From the NCBI GenBank assembly GCA_902729315.2, contig LR746279.1, positions 3,628,001 through 3,692,000 of the forward strand: DNA of 64,000 nt, read 5' to 3'. The notes under the pieces were generated by a model, which was not told where the DNA came from, made no database searches, and saw only the letters and a program-made list of their open reading frames with translations. A program made the position numbers and the translations under genes. The stretch is from Spirodela intermedia (lineage: Eukaryota > Streptophyta > Magnoliopsida > Alismatales > Araceae). Below, piece by piece: positions 11,706 through 24,813 of the stretch (its first letter is position 1; each line of letters opens with the position of its first letter).

Positions 11706-13457
11706 TGACTTGATTTAGTCATTGTATAGTAAATCACATAAATTTAAAATTTATAAAATTAGAAAATATAATATTTCGGATAATTAGAAGTATTTCTAAA
11801 CAAATATATCAATGATAATTCAATAAAACTTCTAAAATAGTGATAATGTTCTAGGTGGATCACAGGGATGTAATATAATATGAGATAATTATTCAAATTT
11901 TTTCAAAGAATATTATTTTTTTATGAATTTTATATTAGGAAATAAAAATAAAATATATTTAAAATTTATGAAAAAGAGAAATAAGGGTGTAGATGTTGAG
12001 ATGATGTTAGTGCTTGATGAACGTGAATCAGATAGAAACAAAGTTTCACTTGACGATCCTTACATAAGCAATTACAAATGATTTAATTAATCAAATTAAG
12101 ATCTATAAAAGCTAGAAAAATCGTAATTGAATAAATTATAGCTTAGTAAATTTAAATCACACAAATTATCACTAAATAAAGTGAAAATTAAGTTGAAAGT
12201 AGGAAAATAAAGTTCTAACATCACGACGGCGATGTGTCGGCAATGTGTTGGCGATGTACTAGAATCTTAAGTGTTCGAGAAGATTGTCGTGTAGTGTCCA
12301 CAGCCTCGAAGACTCTCCTTGGACAAGGACAACGTGAATAATTTTTAGATCTCCTTGTGAAGTCTAGAGATCAATGAAATGGGTCATCAAATCGTTTCTG
12401 GCAGTTCTCACCTGGTGGAGTGAAAAAATGACTACTTCGCGACTTTTTGACGATTGTCACCTGATAGAGAGGAGTTGGATAGAGGTAGAGCATGAGTTAA
12501 GGAGCTTCATTCTTAGGTCTGTGCAGCAAGAGGAGGCTTTTGATCGCATCTAGTACACTCTCAAGAGGTGACGATTCATCTCCCGATGGATCATCCTCTT
12601 CCCAACAACAGCTTGTTCATCGATCAATTGAAGATGATTTATTGAATGGATTCGCGATCTTTTTATTGTGAATTGTATATTAATTTAGTAATAATACTTT
12701 GTGAATTGTGTTGACGAAATTTTCGTTGATTATCTAGTGATTCTAATAGCTTAATCCTTCACCGGCAATTAAGAAAGTCGTGATAATCTGATAAAAATAT
12801 GAGTTTTGGCTCTAAGAGGATTCAAACCCATGTTGATTTCCTGCTTGCATGAGAGAGATTAAAATAAGTACTCTAATGCCCTTATCAAATGACATCATTA
12901 TGATATATCTATATTATAAATAAGGGGTATTATAGGTATTAAAAGCATCGAAGCCTTTTGGGGGAAGGTGTGACACGGGTTTAATCTCACATCACTTGTG
13001 CGCTGAAATTTTGGATGAATATATAGTAATATTATATTTCCAAGCTAGTCTCTTTCTCCTACATCTATGACCACTCTCTGCCCCACAATTGGCTGGTCAC
13101 TGGTGATGTAGAAGAGGAGTGGTGCACATGTGCCCCTATTGGTCCAAGCCGCTCGAGCCCTTGCTCGCAGCTCCTCTCTAACTATGCTTCTAACCTGCTT
13201 GCAGGCCCGATTGGTTGGTAGGTCCTCCCCATTTTGTTATATTTTTATTTTTATTTCTTTTTCTTTATTTATCTCAAAAATAAAATTATAAAAATCATAT
13301 AAATTTATATAAAATCACATAATTAGTCAAAAATTCACATTAATCAACTGAAAATCACTTTTCACAATTTAACATAAATATAATTCTATTTATCATGAAT
13401 TAAGGCTAAAATTATATTATTTATTAATTACTAACTCATGATAATGAAGAATTATCA
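11706..13457 (-). repeat. 3' LTR of the Gypsy element
   Basis: It starts TGACTTGATTTAGTC and ends TTATCA on the + strand, so the LTR has TG...CA ends. It matches 20169-21868 along its length, with much C-to-T and G-to-A decay. Length is about 1.75 kb. Confidence 0.9.
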
Positions 13458-13470
13458 CACCTCTCAACTT
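13458..13470 (-). other. Polypurine tract of the Gypsy element
   Basis: Read on the minus strand, the 13 bases next to the 3' LTR are AAGTTGAGAGGTG. This purine-rich sequence is placed exactly where plus-strand DNA synthesis is primed in LTR retrotransposons. Confidence 0.55.
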
Positions 13471-13827
13471 AAATTATTACTAGTCCCTTAGTAATGGAAT
13501 TACGAAAATAAAAATTTACAAATGTCAACATCATATTTTAATATGTAAAAAAAAATAAAATATGATTAGAAATGATGCACCTTTAGACACTTTAGATTCG
13601 TATATCAAGTATTTAAAAATGATGTCAAGTACTTAAATGTTTAAGCACTCCGAATAATAATCTAGACTTCACTTCTTCTATTCACATCTTTATCACTTTT
13701 TCACTCATAGATATATTTACAAGATGTTTCAATTATCAATACTCATCTAAGAATAATATTGATTCTACATTTTCCTTTTTTCATGACTTGATTTTGAAGT
13801 TTACATTATATTTCTTTTTTCTTTTAT

Positions 13828-14045
13828 ATATATATATATATAGTAGATAAGTAGCTTTTCCTATAGACAAATTTTGACAATAAGAATGATGTTTCACACC
13901 CTCTATGTATACTCTTCATTTTCAGGACTTTCACTTTATCCACTTATTTTACAAGTATTTTTTTATACACGATTTTTGACAATGAGAATGATGTCTCACA
14001 CCCTCTATGTGTACTCTTCATTTCTAAATTTTTCACATTACTCTC
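13828..14045. repeat. TA microsatellite and two 102-base tandem units
   Basis: A run of TA dinucleotides near 13828-13843 is followed by two similar segments. They start at about 13875 and 13977, and each contains the phrase cacaccctctatgt followed by actcttcatt. They lie in the noncoding part between integrase and 3' LTR, where Tat-type elements often carry tandem repeats. Confidence 0.65.
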
Positions 14046-14785
14046 TTTTTTTTTTTGAAATAAGTGATTTCTCCTCACAAGTCTTATAGATCAAGGTGTA
14101 AAAATTTCCATTAAACTCAAATGATCAATCAAGTAAATACTATCTATCAAGATCATGAAGTGAAAATTTGTAAAATCAAATTCATGTTATCTATCATGTA
14201 TCCAAGGAGTATTCAAACATTTCATATTACTAGATCATGGGTTATTCATGCTACTGTTGTTTTTGACAGTCTATTGTTCTTGATAGAAAATCAGAAAATA
14301 GATGTTCTTGATCAAATTTTTAATTATTGTTCTAAGTGAACATGAAAAAAATAAATGTAAACACGTTCTTAATTATCCTACAGCATAAATTAAGAATTAA
14401 TACTTCACCTTTCAACTTAGAAATGACATTGTCCTCAATGACACAAAAAAATTAAAACAAAATATCCAGAAAATATAATTTTCAAGTGAAGCATGAATAT
14501 ATATTTAAATGATAAAGCTCAAAAAGACATCACCTGAACCTTGTTTTTAATTTTTCACTTCATCTTACACTCCTCTTCTTACATTTTTTTGAAAAAAAAT
14601 AAATACAAAAATAAGTACTGTGAAATTATAAGAAAAATAGAGCTTAAAAAAAAAAGAATGAAATAAAGACCATGGGTTGCCTCCTATGTAGTGTTGAATT
14701 TAGTGTCTCTAGTTATACACATTGATCTTATCCTTGAATTTCTTTTAATAATATTTTTTTTTTTCTGCAAGGCGTTCATGTTCTA

Positions 14786-15700
14786 TGTAATGTTTAAGTT
14801 GCTGTCCATTTACCTTAAAGTTATGATCACTTTTAGGATCTTTAATTATTACAGCCCCATGATCATATGTCTCTTCCACCACATAAGGCCCTATTCATTT
14901 TGATTTTAATTTTCCTAAGAATAATTTCAGCCTAGAATCATACAACCACATTTTTTGTCTAACATCAATATTTTTTCTACTAATGTATTTTTCATGAAAA
15001 GTTTTAGTTTTTTCTTTATATATTCTATGATTTTCATAAGCTTCATTCCTCAACTCCTCTAATTCATGTAGCTAAAAAATTCTATACCCACTAGTTGATT
15101 TTTTATCGATTCATCAATTTTTTATAGGCTATAATGCTTTATGCTCTATTTCCACAAGAAGATGACATGACTTTTCAAAAATGAAATGAAATGGGGACAT
15201 ACCTATAGGATTTTAATAAGCTATTTTATAAGCTCATAATGCATCTTGTAATTTCGTGGGCCAATCTTTCTTATTTAGTTTAACTATTTTTCTCAAAATT
15301 TGCTAAATTTTCTTATTTGTTACTTCAGCTTGCCCATTTATTTGGGGATGATATGAAGTGGCTACTTTATGGTGTACTCCATTCTTTTTCAATAGTTCCT
15401 TGAAATATTTATTTGTAAAATGTCTTCCTCTATCACTAATAATCACTCTAAGACATCTAAATCTCGAAAAAAATATTTTCCTATACAAATTTCATCACAA
15501 TTTTGTGATCATTAGTTCTAATAGGAATAGCTTCCACCCACTTCAACACATAATCAACAACAAGTAAAATATATTGATATTTTTCAATTGATGGGAAGGG
15601 ACTCATAAAATCTATTCCCCATACATAAAAAATTTCAACTACTAATATGTTACTCATGGGTATTTCATCTTTTTTACTTATGTTACCTATAGATTTACAT
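14786..15700 (-). pseudogene. Integrase of the Gypsy element (decayed)
   Basis: The segment 15303-15488 translates to an integrase core with the motifs VIISDRGRHF and ATSYHPQINGQAEVTNK, typical of Ty3/Gypsy integrases. Further along the minus strand, 14786-14895 gives GPYVVEETYDHGAVIIKD and then FKVNGQQLKHY, the usual C-terminal tail. Stops and frameshifts separate these pieces. No chromodomain is seen, which agrees with the Tat/Athila lineage. Confidence 0.85.
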
Positions 15701-16203
15701 GAAATACATGTTCTATTAAATTGTATAGAATCTCTAATGATTGTAAGCCAATAAAAACCACACTGAAAAAAATTTCCAACTATTTTTTATTTAGAGACAT
15801 GTCCTCCATAGTTAGATGAATGACACATGTTAATAATGCTATCATATTCTTCTTCAGGAACACATCTAATCTTAGAAAAGAAATGATGTTTTCATTTCTT
15901 ATCTCAATGTTCTAGAATTTTTTCAGAAACTAGAAAATTAATAATATGTTCATACCATGGTGATGGTTGATGTTAAGCTACCATCAATTGTTCATCTAGA
16001 AATGTGTCTTGTAAACGTGCTGCATTTATTCCTATATCACTTAATCTAGAAAGATGGTCAATAACAATATTCTTGAAACCTTTTTTATCTTTTATTTCTA
16101 GGTCAAATTCTTGCAACAATAAAATCTATCTTAATAAATGTGGCTTTACATCTTTCTTATTTAATAAATCTTTTAATGCTACATGATCAATATAAATAAT
16201 AAT

Positions 16204-16521
16204 TTAAACTCCCAAAATATGTGATCTAAGCCTTTCTAACGAAACTACTACAACTAACAACTCTATTTCAGTTGCGTTATAATTTAATTGAGCATTGAAT
16301 ATAGTTTTCCTAGCATATGAAATTAGTATAGATTTTGACTCTTTTGCTTGTCTTAAAATGGCCCCTACTGCATAATTCGATACATCACACATTATTTCAA
16401 AAAGAAGGGACCAATATAGAGTTTGTAAAATAGGTGCTTCAGTAAGTAATTTTTTTATTTTAGAAAAAGACTCAAAACATTTCTCATCAAAATTAAAAGG
16501 CACATCTTTAGATAATAACAT
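16204..16521 (-). pseudogene. RNase H region of the Gypsy element
   Basis: The frame contains FEIMCDVSNYAVGAILRQ, followed by a region matching YAxxTxxxAQxNYxxTExELLAVV and ending LRSHILGV. This is the conserved RNase H region that follows reverse transcriptase in Ty3/Gypsy polyproteins. Several expected residues are substituted. Confidence 0.85.
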
Positions 16522-16739
16522 GGTGAGAGGTTTAGAAAATTTTGAAAAATCTTGAATAGATTTTCTATAATAACTACATGACCTAAGAAAGATCTAATCT
16601 ATTTTACTGAATTTGGAGGTTTCATTTTAGATATAATATCAATTTTTGCTCTATCCACCTTTAAATCCTTTTCACTCACAATATGACCCAACACAACTCC
16701 CTGTCTAACTATAAAATGTGATTTCTCTCAACTCAAAAC

Positions 16740-17180
16740 TTAATTTTTTCTCTATATATTTCTCAAGTACTGCTATAAATGATTTAAGCATTCATCAAAT
16801 AATTCATCAAAAATAGAAAAATCGTCCATAAAAATTTCTATGTATTTTCTTATCATATCAGAAAAAATAGACAACATATATCTTTGAAATGTGGCTAGAA
16901 CATTACAAATACCAAAGGACATGCGTTTAAAAGTAAAAGTACCAAATGGAAAAGTGAAAGTTATTTTTTCTTGATCTAAAGACTTTATATAAATTTGATT
17001 ATAACTAGAGTATCCATCTAGAAAACAAAAAAAAAATTCTCAACTAATTTTTCTAGAATTTGATCAGTAAATGATAGGAAAAAATGATCTTTTCTAGTAA
17101 CTGAATTTAATTTTCTATAATCAATGCAAACCACCCTCCAACCGGTAATTAATCTTGTTTGTATTTCATCCCCATTTTAT
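16740..17180 (-). pseudogene. Reverse transcriptase of the Gypsy element
   Basis: Minus-strand translation gives GWRVVCIDYRKLN, then FCFLDGYSSYNQIYI, then TFTFPFGTFTFKRMSFGICN, then YIEIFMDDFSIF. The catalytic MDD is encoded at 16821-16829. These are hallmark Athila/Tat reverse transcriptase motifs in the right order, but the region needs frame changes and is not one open frame. Confidence 0.88.
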
Positions 17181-17413
17181 TTTTATAATCATGATCCCTG
17201 ATTTTTTGACACCACTTGTGTACTACTAACCCATTAACTATTTGAAATAGGATAAATAATATTAGTATCTAGTCACTTAATGATTTTTTTTTATAATTTC
17301 CATCATGTTAGGATTTACTCTTTGTTGTGGTTCCCTACTAGTTCTAGCCCCCTTCTCTAGATATATATTATGCATGCATACACTCATATCAATGCCCTTA
17401 GATCATCTATTTT

Positions 17414-18280
17414 TCAGCCAATAGCCTTCTTATTTTTTTGAAGTATATCTAATAATTCTTCTTCTTTTTCACCACTCAAATTAGTTGTAATAATAATAGG
17501 AAATGAATTATTTTCCTCTAAAAACATATATATTAAACTAGAGGTAAGAGGTTTCAACTCTAAATTCAAATGATCTTCCTCTTTCTTTTCTCTCAAATTT
17601 ATATTCTCTATTTCTTTTAATTCTTCCAACACATAGTCATCAATAACATCTGGATCATCAAAATTATCTAGAAGATATATGGTATGACAGTCATATACTT
17701 GGGATTTCTTAAGATCATTTGATACCTCAAAAATTTTAATTTCTACTAATTGATCTCCACATGAGATTTTTGCAATACTTGTGAGAAAATCAATATTCAT
17801 CTTTACTGTATACAAAAATGATCTCCCTAAGATGATTGGTGTATCATAAAATTGTCCGTTAAAGTTTATTTTCAACACTACAAAACCAGTTAAAAATTTA
17901 CACCCTTTAATTGTCACTATCACATTTTCTAAAATACTTTTAAGATGTTTTATAGATCTGTCAACAAATTGTAAAGTAACAGTAGAAGGTTTAAGACCAG
18001 CAATATTAAATTTATTGCAAATACTTGCAGGTAATAAAATAATATTAGCACTAGTGTCAAGTAATATATCTTGAAAAATAGATCCACTAATATCACATGA
18101 AATTAAAGGGGCACCCGTATCTCTTAATTTATCTGGTAATTGATTTACTAATAAAGCACTAGTATGCATAGATAATTTTTCTACTTTAGGCACCCTTTTT
18201 TGTGTACACATTTCTTTCAAAACTCTAGCATATTTAGGAATATGTTCAATGGTAATGAGTAAAGGAAGACTAATTTGCAC
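17414..18280 (-). pseudogene. Aspartic protease region of the Gypsy element
   Basis: This is the longest surviving frame (288 codons). It contains QDILLDTSANIILLPASICN, where the family normally has LDLGASVNLLPxSVY, so the active-site motif is D-T-S rather than D-T/S/L-G. It is followed by LKPSTVTLQFVDRSIKH and IILGRSFLYTVKMNID. It belongs to the gag-pro part of the polyprotein. Confidence 0.85.
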
Positions 18281-19447
18281 ATCTTGTAAAATTTTCTTTA
18301 TTTCTTCATTGTGTTCTTTTTTGTTTCTTTGTCTAGGCTCTAGAACTTTAGAAAATGAAATGGTTGCCCACTCTTTCTAAAATTTCTTTGGTAGAATCTA
18401 TAAAATCCTTTTCTACTCTTATTTTATTTTGTTTTGAGCTGTCTATATTTTCCTTTTCCTCTTCGTCTAATGTTTGGGGATAAGGATCAAGTAATATCTT
18501 ACCGCTCCTTAATGCATTTACTATTCTAATATTTTTATTTTGTGGGTTTTTTCTTAAATTTATGTTACTAGACTCCCCTTGCTGAAATCATACTGTTAGG
18601 TGGTTCCCTAGATTTTCTATGGGCTGACGAAGTAGTTGCCCCTCTTTTCTCTTATTTCCAAGAGCCTCTAAAATTTGTTTCTACTGTAACACCATTTGAT
18701 TCATAGTTTGTTGCATCATTTATCTCATTTGCTACATCATTTCCATAGTATCAGCTTAGGTTTGAGAGGATTGATTTTCCTAAAATTTATTTTCTTGTTT
18801 TAGACGAAATTTAGAGTTTGAATTAGGTCTAAGTGCTTTTGAATTTTGAATATTATTTGGGTCTCTCTATAAAAAATTATTCCTCCAATTAGGATTATAA
18901 GAATTTAAAAAAGGCTCCCTATTTTTATTAAAACCGTGAGTTACTTGCACCTGTTCTTGCATAGAGTGAAATGATTAATCTAAATTATAGTATTAAAATT
19001 TAGAATAATCATTTTCACCATACATAGGACATGTACTATTTGAATTAAATTGAGGGTTAAGAAGCTTTATAATATTATTAATAAGTAAATCAAGTTTTTT
19101 TAATCTTTGATTAATCTAATTAACTTTATTTCATAAATTAGAATCATTTTGATGATGCAATTCATAAATTCCTTTCTTCTTATCCTAGTCATATAATTGA
19201 AAAGAAGCTCGATCTCTAGAATTTTCACTTAAATTTTCATAAAGATTATAAATCTCATTAAGGATTTTCTCTATAAAAGCTCCTCCACATAGAATCAATC
19301 ATATTTCTATATTTTTTTAATCATTTATCATAAAAAATTATATTGAGCTGTCAATTGAGTATAGCATGATGAGGACACTTTCTAAGTAAATCTTTGAATT
19401 TTTTCTCATGTCTCATGTAAAGTTTCTTTTGATTTTTGAGAAAACCT

Positions 19448-19936
19448 TCATATATGTTTTCTCATATTTTGAGTTTTTCTTAAGGGATAAAATTTTCGAA
19501 GAAAATTCTGTTCTATGTCTTTCCAGCTAGTTAATTCTCTATCTAATGTGGATACCCAATGGCTAACTTTGTCTCTAAGTGTATGAGGAAATAATTTCAT
19601 CTTAATAATTTCTAGTGTAACTTGAGGGAGATTAACTAAATTAGAGACCATATAAAATTTTTCTAAGCGTTGATGAAGTTCCTTTAAAAGTAATTCATAA
19701 AAATTAAGGAGCATTTGAAAAATTTTTAGATTTATTTCGAATTTAACAATGAGTGCTAATGGGACTCTACTATTGGATGCTCTTTGAAATGAATCAAAGA
19801 TATAATGATTTTTCATGGGCATAAGATTGTTATCAGTTTGACCTATACTTCCTTTAGGATCCATCAAAATTATTTTTTCTTTTGAATTTTTAGTTTTGAA
19901 TGAAATAATGAAAGAATTTTCCAGCCTTAGATGCAA
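19448..19936 (-). pseudogene. Gag of the Gypsy element
   Basis: From about MDPKGSIGQ the frame runs into FEINLKIFQML, then IIKMKLFPHTLRDKVSHW and FLRKFYPLRKTQNMRKHI. This matches the Athila-type Gag pattern (RLRLFPFSLRDKAKxWL ... FLxKFFPxxKT). Gag continues in broken frames toward 18300. Confidence 0.85.
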
Positions 19937-20145
19937 GGATCTTCTACTATGTATAAAAAATCAATATATTCGAGAAAAAATTTTAGTAATTGTTACCTTC
20001 CTTCAATATGCTTGAGTCCTTGCCTTGCTTCTCTTCATTCCTTTTTTCAAAAAGAAAAATTGCCAAGAAGAAAATAAAATAAGAGTTAATATTTTTTGTG
20101 TATTTTAAGAGAAAGATAGAAAAATACTAAATAATATGTAATACA

Positions 20146-20163
20146 TCCCTGAAAACGGTGCCA
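20146..20163 (-). other. Primer binding site (tRNA-Asp type)
   Basis: The + strand reads TCCCTGAAAACGGTGCCA, matching 14 of 18 bases of the plant tRNA-Asp 3' end. At least three of the four mismatches are transitions of the kind expected from cytosine deamination. It lies five bases from the inner end of the 5' LTR at 20169. Confidence 0.85.
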
Positions 20164-20168
20164 AAATT

Positions 20169-21868
20169 TGATGTGACTTAGTCACTATATAGTAAATCAC
20201 ATAAATTTAAAATTTATAAAACTAAAAAATATGATTTTTTAGATATTTAAAAATATTTTTAAATGAATATATTAATTATAATTTAATAAAACTTTCGAAA
20301 AATAGTGATAATTTTTAAAGTCAATCATAGGGGTGTAATATAATAGAAGGTAATTTTTCAGAATTATTCTCAAATAATACTATTTTCTATGAATTTTACA
20401 CTAAGAAATGAAAATAAAATATATTTAAAATTCACAAAAAAGGGAAATAAGGGTGTAGATGTTGGGATGATGTCAGTGCCAGGCAAACGTGAATCAGGCA
20501 AAACTCTGTTTCTACCCGATGATTATTATGTAAGCTATTACAGATAATTTAATAGATCCAATTATGATTTCTAAAAACCAAAAAAATCGCATTCAATGAA
20601 GTATAACTTGGGAAATTTAAATCATAGAAATTACTACTAAATGAAGCAAAAATTAGGTTGAAAGTGAGAAAACAAAGTTTTGGCGTCGCGGTGGCGACGC
20701 GTTGACAATGCACCAGAATCCTAAGCGCTCGAGAGGATTGTCATGTAGTGTCCATGGTCTCAAAGACTCTCTTTAGACAAGGACGACATAGGTAATTTCT
20801 AGATCTTCTTGCAAAGACTAGAGATCAATGAAATGCGTCGTTGAATCATCTCCAACGACTTTTTAGCGGCTATCACTTGACAAAAAAGAGCTAGATGGAG
20901 GTGGGGTATGAGTTAAGGAGCTTCATTCTCAGGTTTGCACAGCAAGAGAAGGCTCTTCATCGTATCTAGTATGCTCTCAAGAGGTGGTGACTCATCTCCT
21001 AGCGGATCATCTTCTTTTCAATGACGGCTTATTTATCGATCAATTGGAGATGATTTACTTGATGGATTCACAATCCTTTTATTGCAAATCATTCAACAAT
21101 TTTAGTAACAATACTCTACAAATTGTATTGACAAGATTTTCATCGATAATTTAGTGATTCAGTGATTTAAGTGGCTTAATCCTTCATCGACGATTAAAAA
21201 AGTCACGATAATCAAATAAAAATACAAGTGTTGGCTCTAAGAGGATTCAAACCTACGTCAATTGCCCGCGTGTATGAGAGAGATTGAAATAAGTACTCTA
21301 ATACCCTTATCAAATGACATTATCATGATATATCCCTATTATAAATAAGGGGTATTGTATGTATTAAAACCATCAAAGTCTTTTGGGGGAAGGTGTGACG
21401 CAGGTTTAGTCCCACATTATTTGTGTCGAAGTTTTGGACAAATATATAGTAATATTATATTTCCAAGTAAATCTCTTTCTCTTGTGTGTATGACCATTCT
21501 TTGCCCCATAGTCGGCTGGCCACCAGTGATGTGGAAGGAGAGTGGTGCACATGTGCCCCCATTGATCCTAGTTGCTCAAGACCTTGCTTGCAGCTCTTGC
21601 TCAACTGTGCTTTCGACTTATTTGTAGGCCTGGCTGGCTAGTGGGTCCTCCCCATTTTGTTATATATTTTTTTCTTCATTTATCTCAAAAATAAGACTAT
21701 AAAAATTATATAACTTCATATAAAATCACATAATTAGCCAAAAATTCACATTAATCAATTGAAAACCACTTTTCACACTTTAATACAAATATAAGTCTAT
21801 TTATCATGAGTTAAGACTAAAACTATATTATTTATTAATTATTAACTCATGATAATGAAGACTTATCA
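20169..21868 (-). repeat. 5' LTR of the Gypsy element
   Basis: It begins TGATGTGACTTAGTCAC and ends CTTATCA on the + strand and aligns with 11706-13457. Length is about 1.70 kb. Compared with the solo LTR at 23833, nearly every CpG has become TG or CA. Confidence 0.9.
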
Positions 21869-23827
21869 CTCATGAATATTCTCAAGCTGGTTTCTAGGAT
21901 CTAAATGTTGAGAACAAAAGGTTAAATTTAGTTACATTTAATTATAATATGAGAATGAGATATTTTAATTCAACCAAAATAAATAGTACAATCATGATAA
22001 CTAAAAATAAATCAAACGAAAAAATAACTTTCTGCTTATACAAAAAATAAATCTTTGCCCAATGTGTTTTTCATCATGTTGTTCTCCTTTTATATTTTTT
22101 TTTTGGGTGAGGATGTTTCCTTCAACTTATAAATTATACACTAAATAGAAATTCCTAATGTATTCAAGAATTGAGTAATGAAAGGTTTTTCCTTAAAGCT
22201 AATTTTAGTTAAAGTAGGCAAATATTCTAAACCACTTAGCAATTAAAATCATCTATAAATAGTTAGAGGACTTGAAATGTAACTCAAATACCTTTCCATG
22301 TCTACTTGAGCAACTTGGTCGAAAATTTGAATGAAATACTAACTGGGTGAAAGATATATTTCCTCTAAGAAATGAGGCATGAATGACATTTTAGAGAATT
22401 TGAAACATGGAAGAAGATTTCTAAGAAGGGCAGCATTCTGACCTTTTTAAAAAGTGTTAGTCAAACTAAATCTTGACAGCATAATTTTTGAGTCTACACA
22501 CATGTAGTCTTAAGAAACTTTTTAACTGATCAAGTCTCAAAGATTTGATTCCATTGGTTGAGATTTTCAGCTTTATAAATAGCCCAATGGAAGAGTTTTG
22601 AAAAGGCTTCACTATAGTTGTTATGTTTCTCTATAAATGTTTTTCAAGTCATTAGTCACCCAAGACATCTAGTTTTCAAATCACCAACACAACAAGGAGA
22701 GTATCATTTTATGATAAAAACTAGATTAAATATTTCCCGACATTAATTACTTCTATCATGACATTGTTGATGATTACTTGTAATGATGATAAAAAGAGAG
22801 TAGTATTTCAATGGAAGAATACATGCAAGGTTACTTGTGCTGATAAATCTGTGAAATATACTATGTAAGGGATTTATCTATCCCTTAGAGTTCAGGCTTA
22901 AATCTCTAAATAAGAAGAAGATATTTGTGGGTGAGATAGCTTTCTGAAACCATTTGTATTGAAGAGTTTGTGAAGGCCTTGAGAAGCATTTATTGCTCGT
23001 TATTTTTTGGTGTTCAATGATGAATTTATCAAACTTTAATTCCTCAGAGGATGATGGCAAACCTTAAAGTGTTTAGTTAGAGATTTCTCATAAATTTTAT
23101 CTCACTATCTTCCTCTTAGTCATTCTCTCTCTTGATTTGAGCAGAAATCCTCCCTTTTATCAATATAAGGTGAGATTGCTTGTGACATTTGCTGGATTGA
23201 CTCGCTTTTGAAATTCTTGTAATTTTAGTCTCCTCCTCAATGAGATGTATCTCCTATGTATTAATTAAGGTCTCATGTCACTTGTCACATGCATGTTAGA
23301 GTATTTTTTTTGGTTGCCATTTAAACCTATTTCCTTAAAGAGATAACAACGTTAAATCTAGATGGCAGAATGTCACCAAGCATCACAATCTATGTCATTA
23401 GGAATCTGATTTTTATTTTATATCACTAGTTTTTTAATCCTCTAGGGTTTACAAGAACTAGATTGTGATAAGAAAATACCACATAATTTTTTCTCTTTTC
23501 TTACTAGACCTACTTCAGTCACAAGGTATCAAGTTTAATGCCACATCTTTATCATCCACTAAATCCGTAGAAAAATATATATTGGATTATGAGACATGAG
23601 TAGATTATTTCAATAGCCCAACAAACTCAAGATATTCTCTAGTAACATCTACCAGATTTAGAAATTTAGGGGGAAAAAAATAGAGTACTTGTTGATTCTA
23701 GATTCATTACTCTATGATGAAAAAAGGATTAGAACTATTTCCTTCTTGTTGATTCATTGCTCTAGATGGACAACATGTATTAACTACTGGCAGTCTCATC
23801 TAAGTTATGACTTTATATTAGAGGTTT
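21869..23827. other. AT-rich intergenic DNA
   Basis: I find no gene, RNA or recognisable element here, only AT-rich sequence with short frames that lack support. Confidence 0.5.
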
Positions 23828-23832
23828 TGTAC
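23828..23832. repeat. Left target-site duplication TGTAC
   Basis: This is identical to 25594-25598 and directly abuts the TG of the solo LTR. Confidence 0.9.
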
Positions 23833-24330
23833 TGATAAGTCTTCATTATCATGAGTTAATAATTAGTAAATAATATAGTTTTAGCCTTAACTCATGATAA
23901 ATAGACTTATATTTGTGTTAAAGCATGAAAAGTGGTTTTCAGTTGATTAACGTGAATTTTTGGGTAATTATGTGATTTTATACGAATTTTACAGTCTTAG
24001 TTTTGAGATAAATGAAGAACAAGAAATAAAAATAAAAATATTGCAAAATGAGGGGATCCGCCGGCCAGCCGGGCCCGCAAGCGGGTCGGAAGTGCAGTCG
24101 GGGAGTAGCCGCGAGCAGGGGCTCGAGCGGCTTGCTTGGATCGATAGGGACACGTGTGCGCCACTCCCCTTCCACATCACCGGTGGTCAACCGGCCGTGG
24201 GGCAAGGAGTGGTCGTACACGCGAGAGGACTTTGCCTAGAAAGCTAACTTTACTATATATTCGCCCAAATAATCCGCACACAACCAATGTGGGACTAAAT
24301 CCAGCTTGTAAGGGGCGGGCGATCGCCGCG

Positions 24331-24341
24331 GGTTCGAATCC
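24331..24341 (+). promoter_or_regulatory. Pol III B-box-like site in the LTR
   Basis: GGTTCGAATCC is an exact match to the tRNA T-arm/B-box consensus. The related LTRs carry decayed versions, such as GGTTTGAATCC at about 46547. No convincing A box or cloverleaf lies upstream, so this is not called as a tRNA. Confidence 0.35.
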
Positions 24342-24813
24342 TCCCAGAGTCAAAATTCATATATTTTTAACTGATTATCGCGACTTTCCTGCAGATCGCC
24401 GGTGAAGGATTAAGCAACCGGAATCGCTGGATCATCGGCGAAAATCTCGTCAACGCGATTCGCGGAGCATTGCTACTAAAATTTCTGAACGATTCGCGAT
24501 AAAAGGATCGCAATCCATCGAGTAAATCATCTCCGATTGATCGACGAACAAGCCGTCGTCGGGAAGAGGACGATCCGCCGGGAGACCAGTCGCCACCTCC
24601 TGAGAGCGTACCAGATGCGATGAAGAGCCTCCTCTTGCTGCGCGGACCTGAGGATGAAGCTCCCTAACACGCGCCTCACCTCCATCCAGCCCCTCTCCGT
24701 CGGGTGACAGCCGCCGGAGAGCCGCAAAGTCGCCGTTTTTCCGCTCCGCCGGGTGACAGCCGCCGGAGACGATTCGACGACCCACTTCATTGGTCTCTAG
24801 ACTTCGCGAGAAG

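Larger units (their letters stand above)
11706..21868 (-). mobile_element. Full-length Ty3/Gypsy (Tat/Athila-like) retrotransposon
   Basis: Two long direct repeats bound an internal region that encodes, in minus-strand order, Gag, protease, reverse transcriptase, RNase H and integrase. The primer binding site matches the 3' end of tRNA-Asp, typical of the Tat/Athila group. Five bases either side (cctat at 11701, ctcat at 21869) could be a target duplication eroded by C-to-T changes from an original cccat. Every coding segment is broken by stops or frameshifts, so the element is dead. A CpG-rich relative is the solo LTR at 23833-25593. Confidence 0.93.

Noticed and set aside
24300-24350. Possible tRNA gene at the TTCGAATCC motif
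   Set aside because: No cloverleaf can be drawn: the acceptor, D and anticodon arms are missing, so only the B-box-like site is kept.
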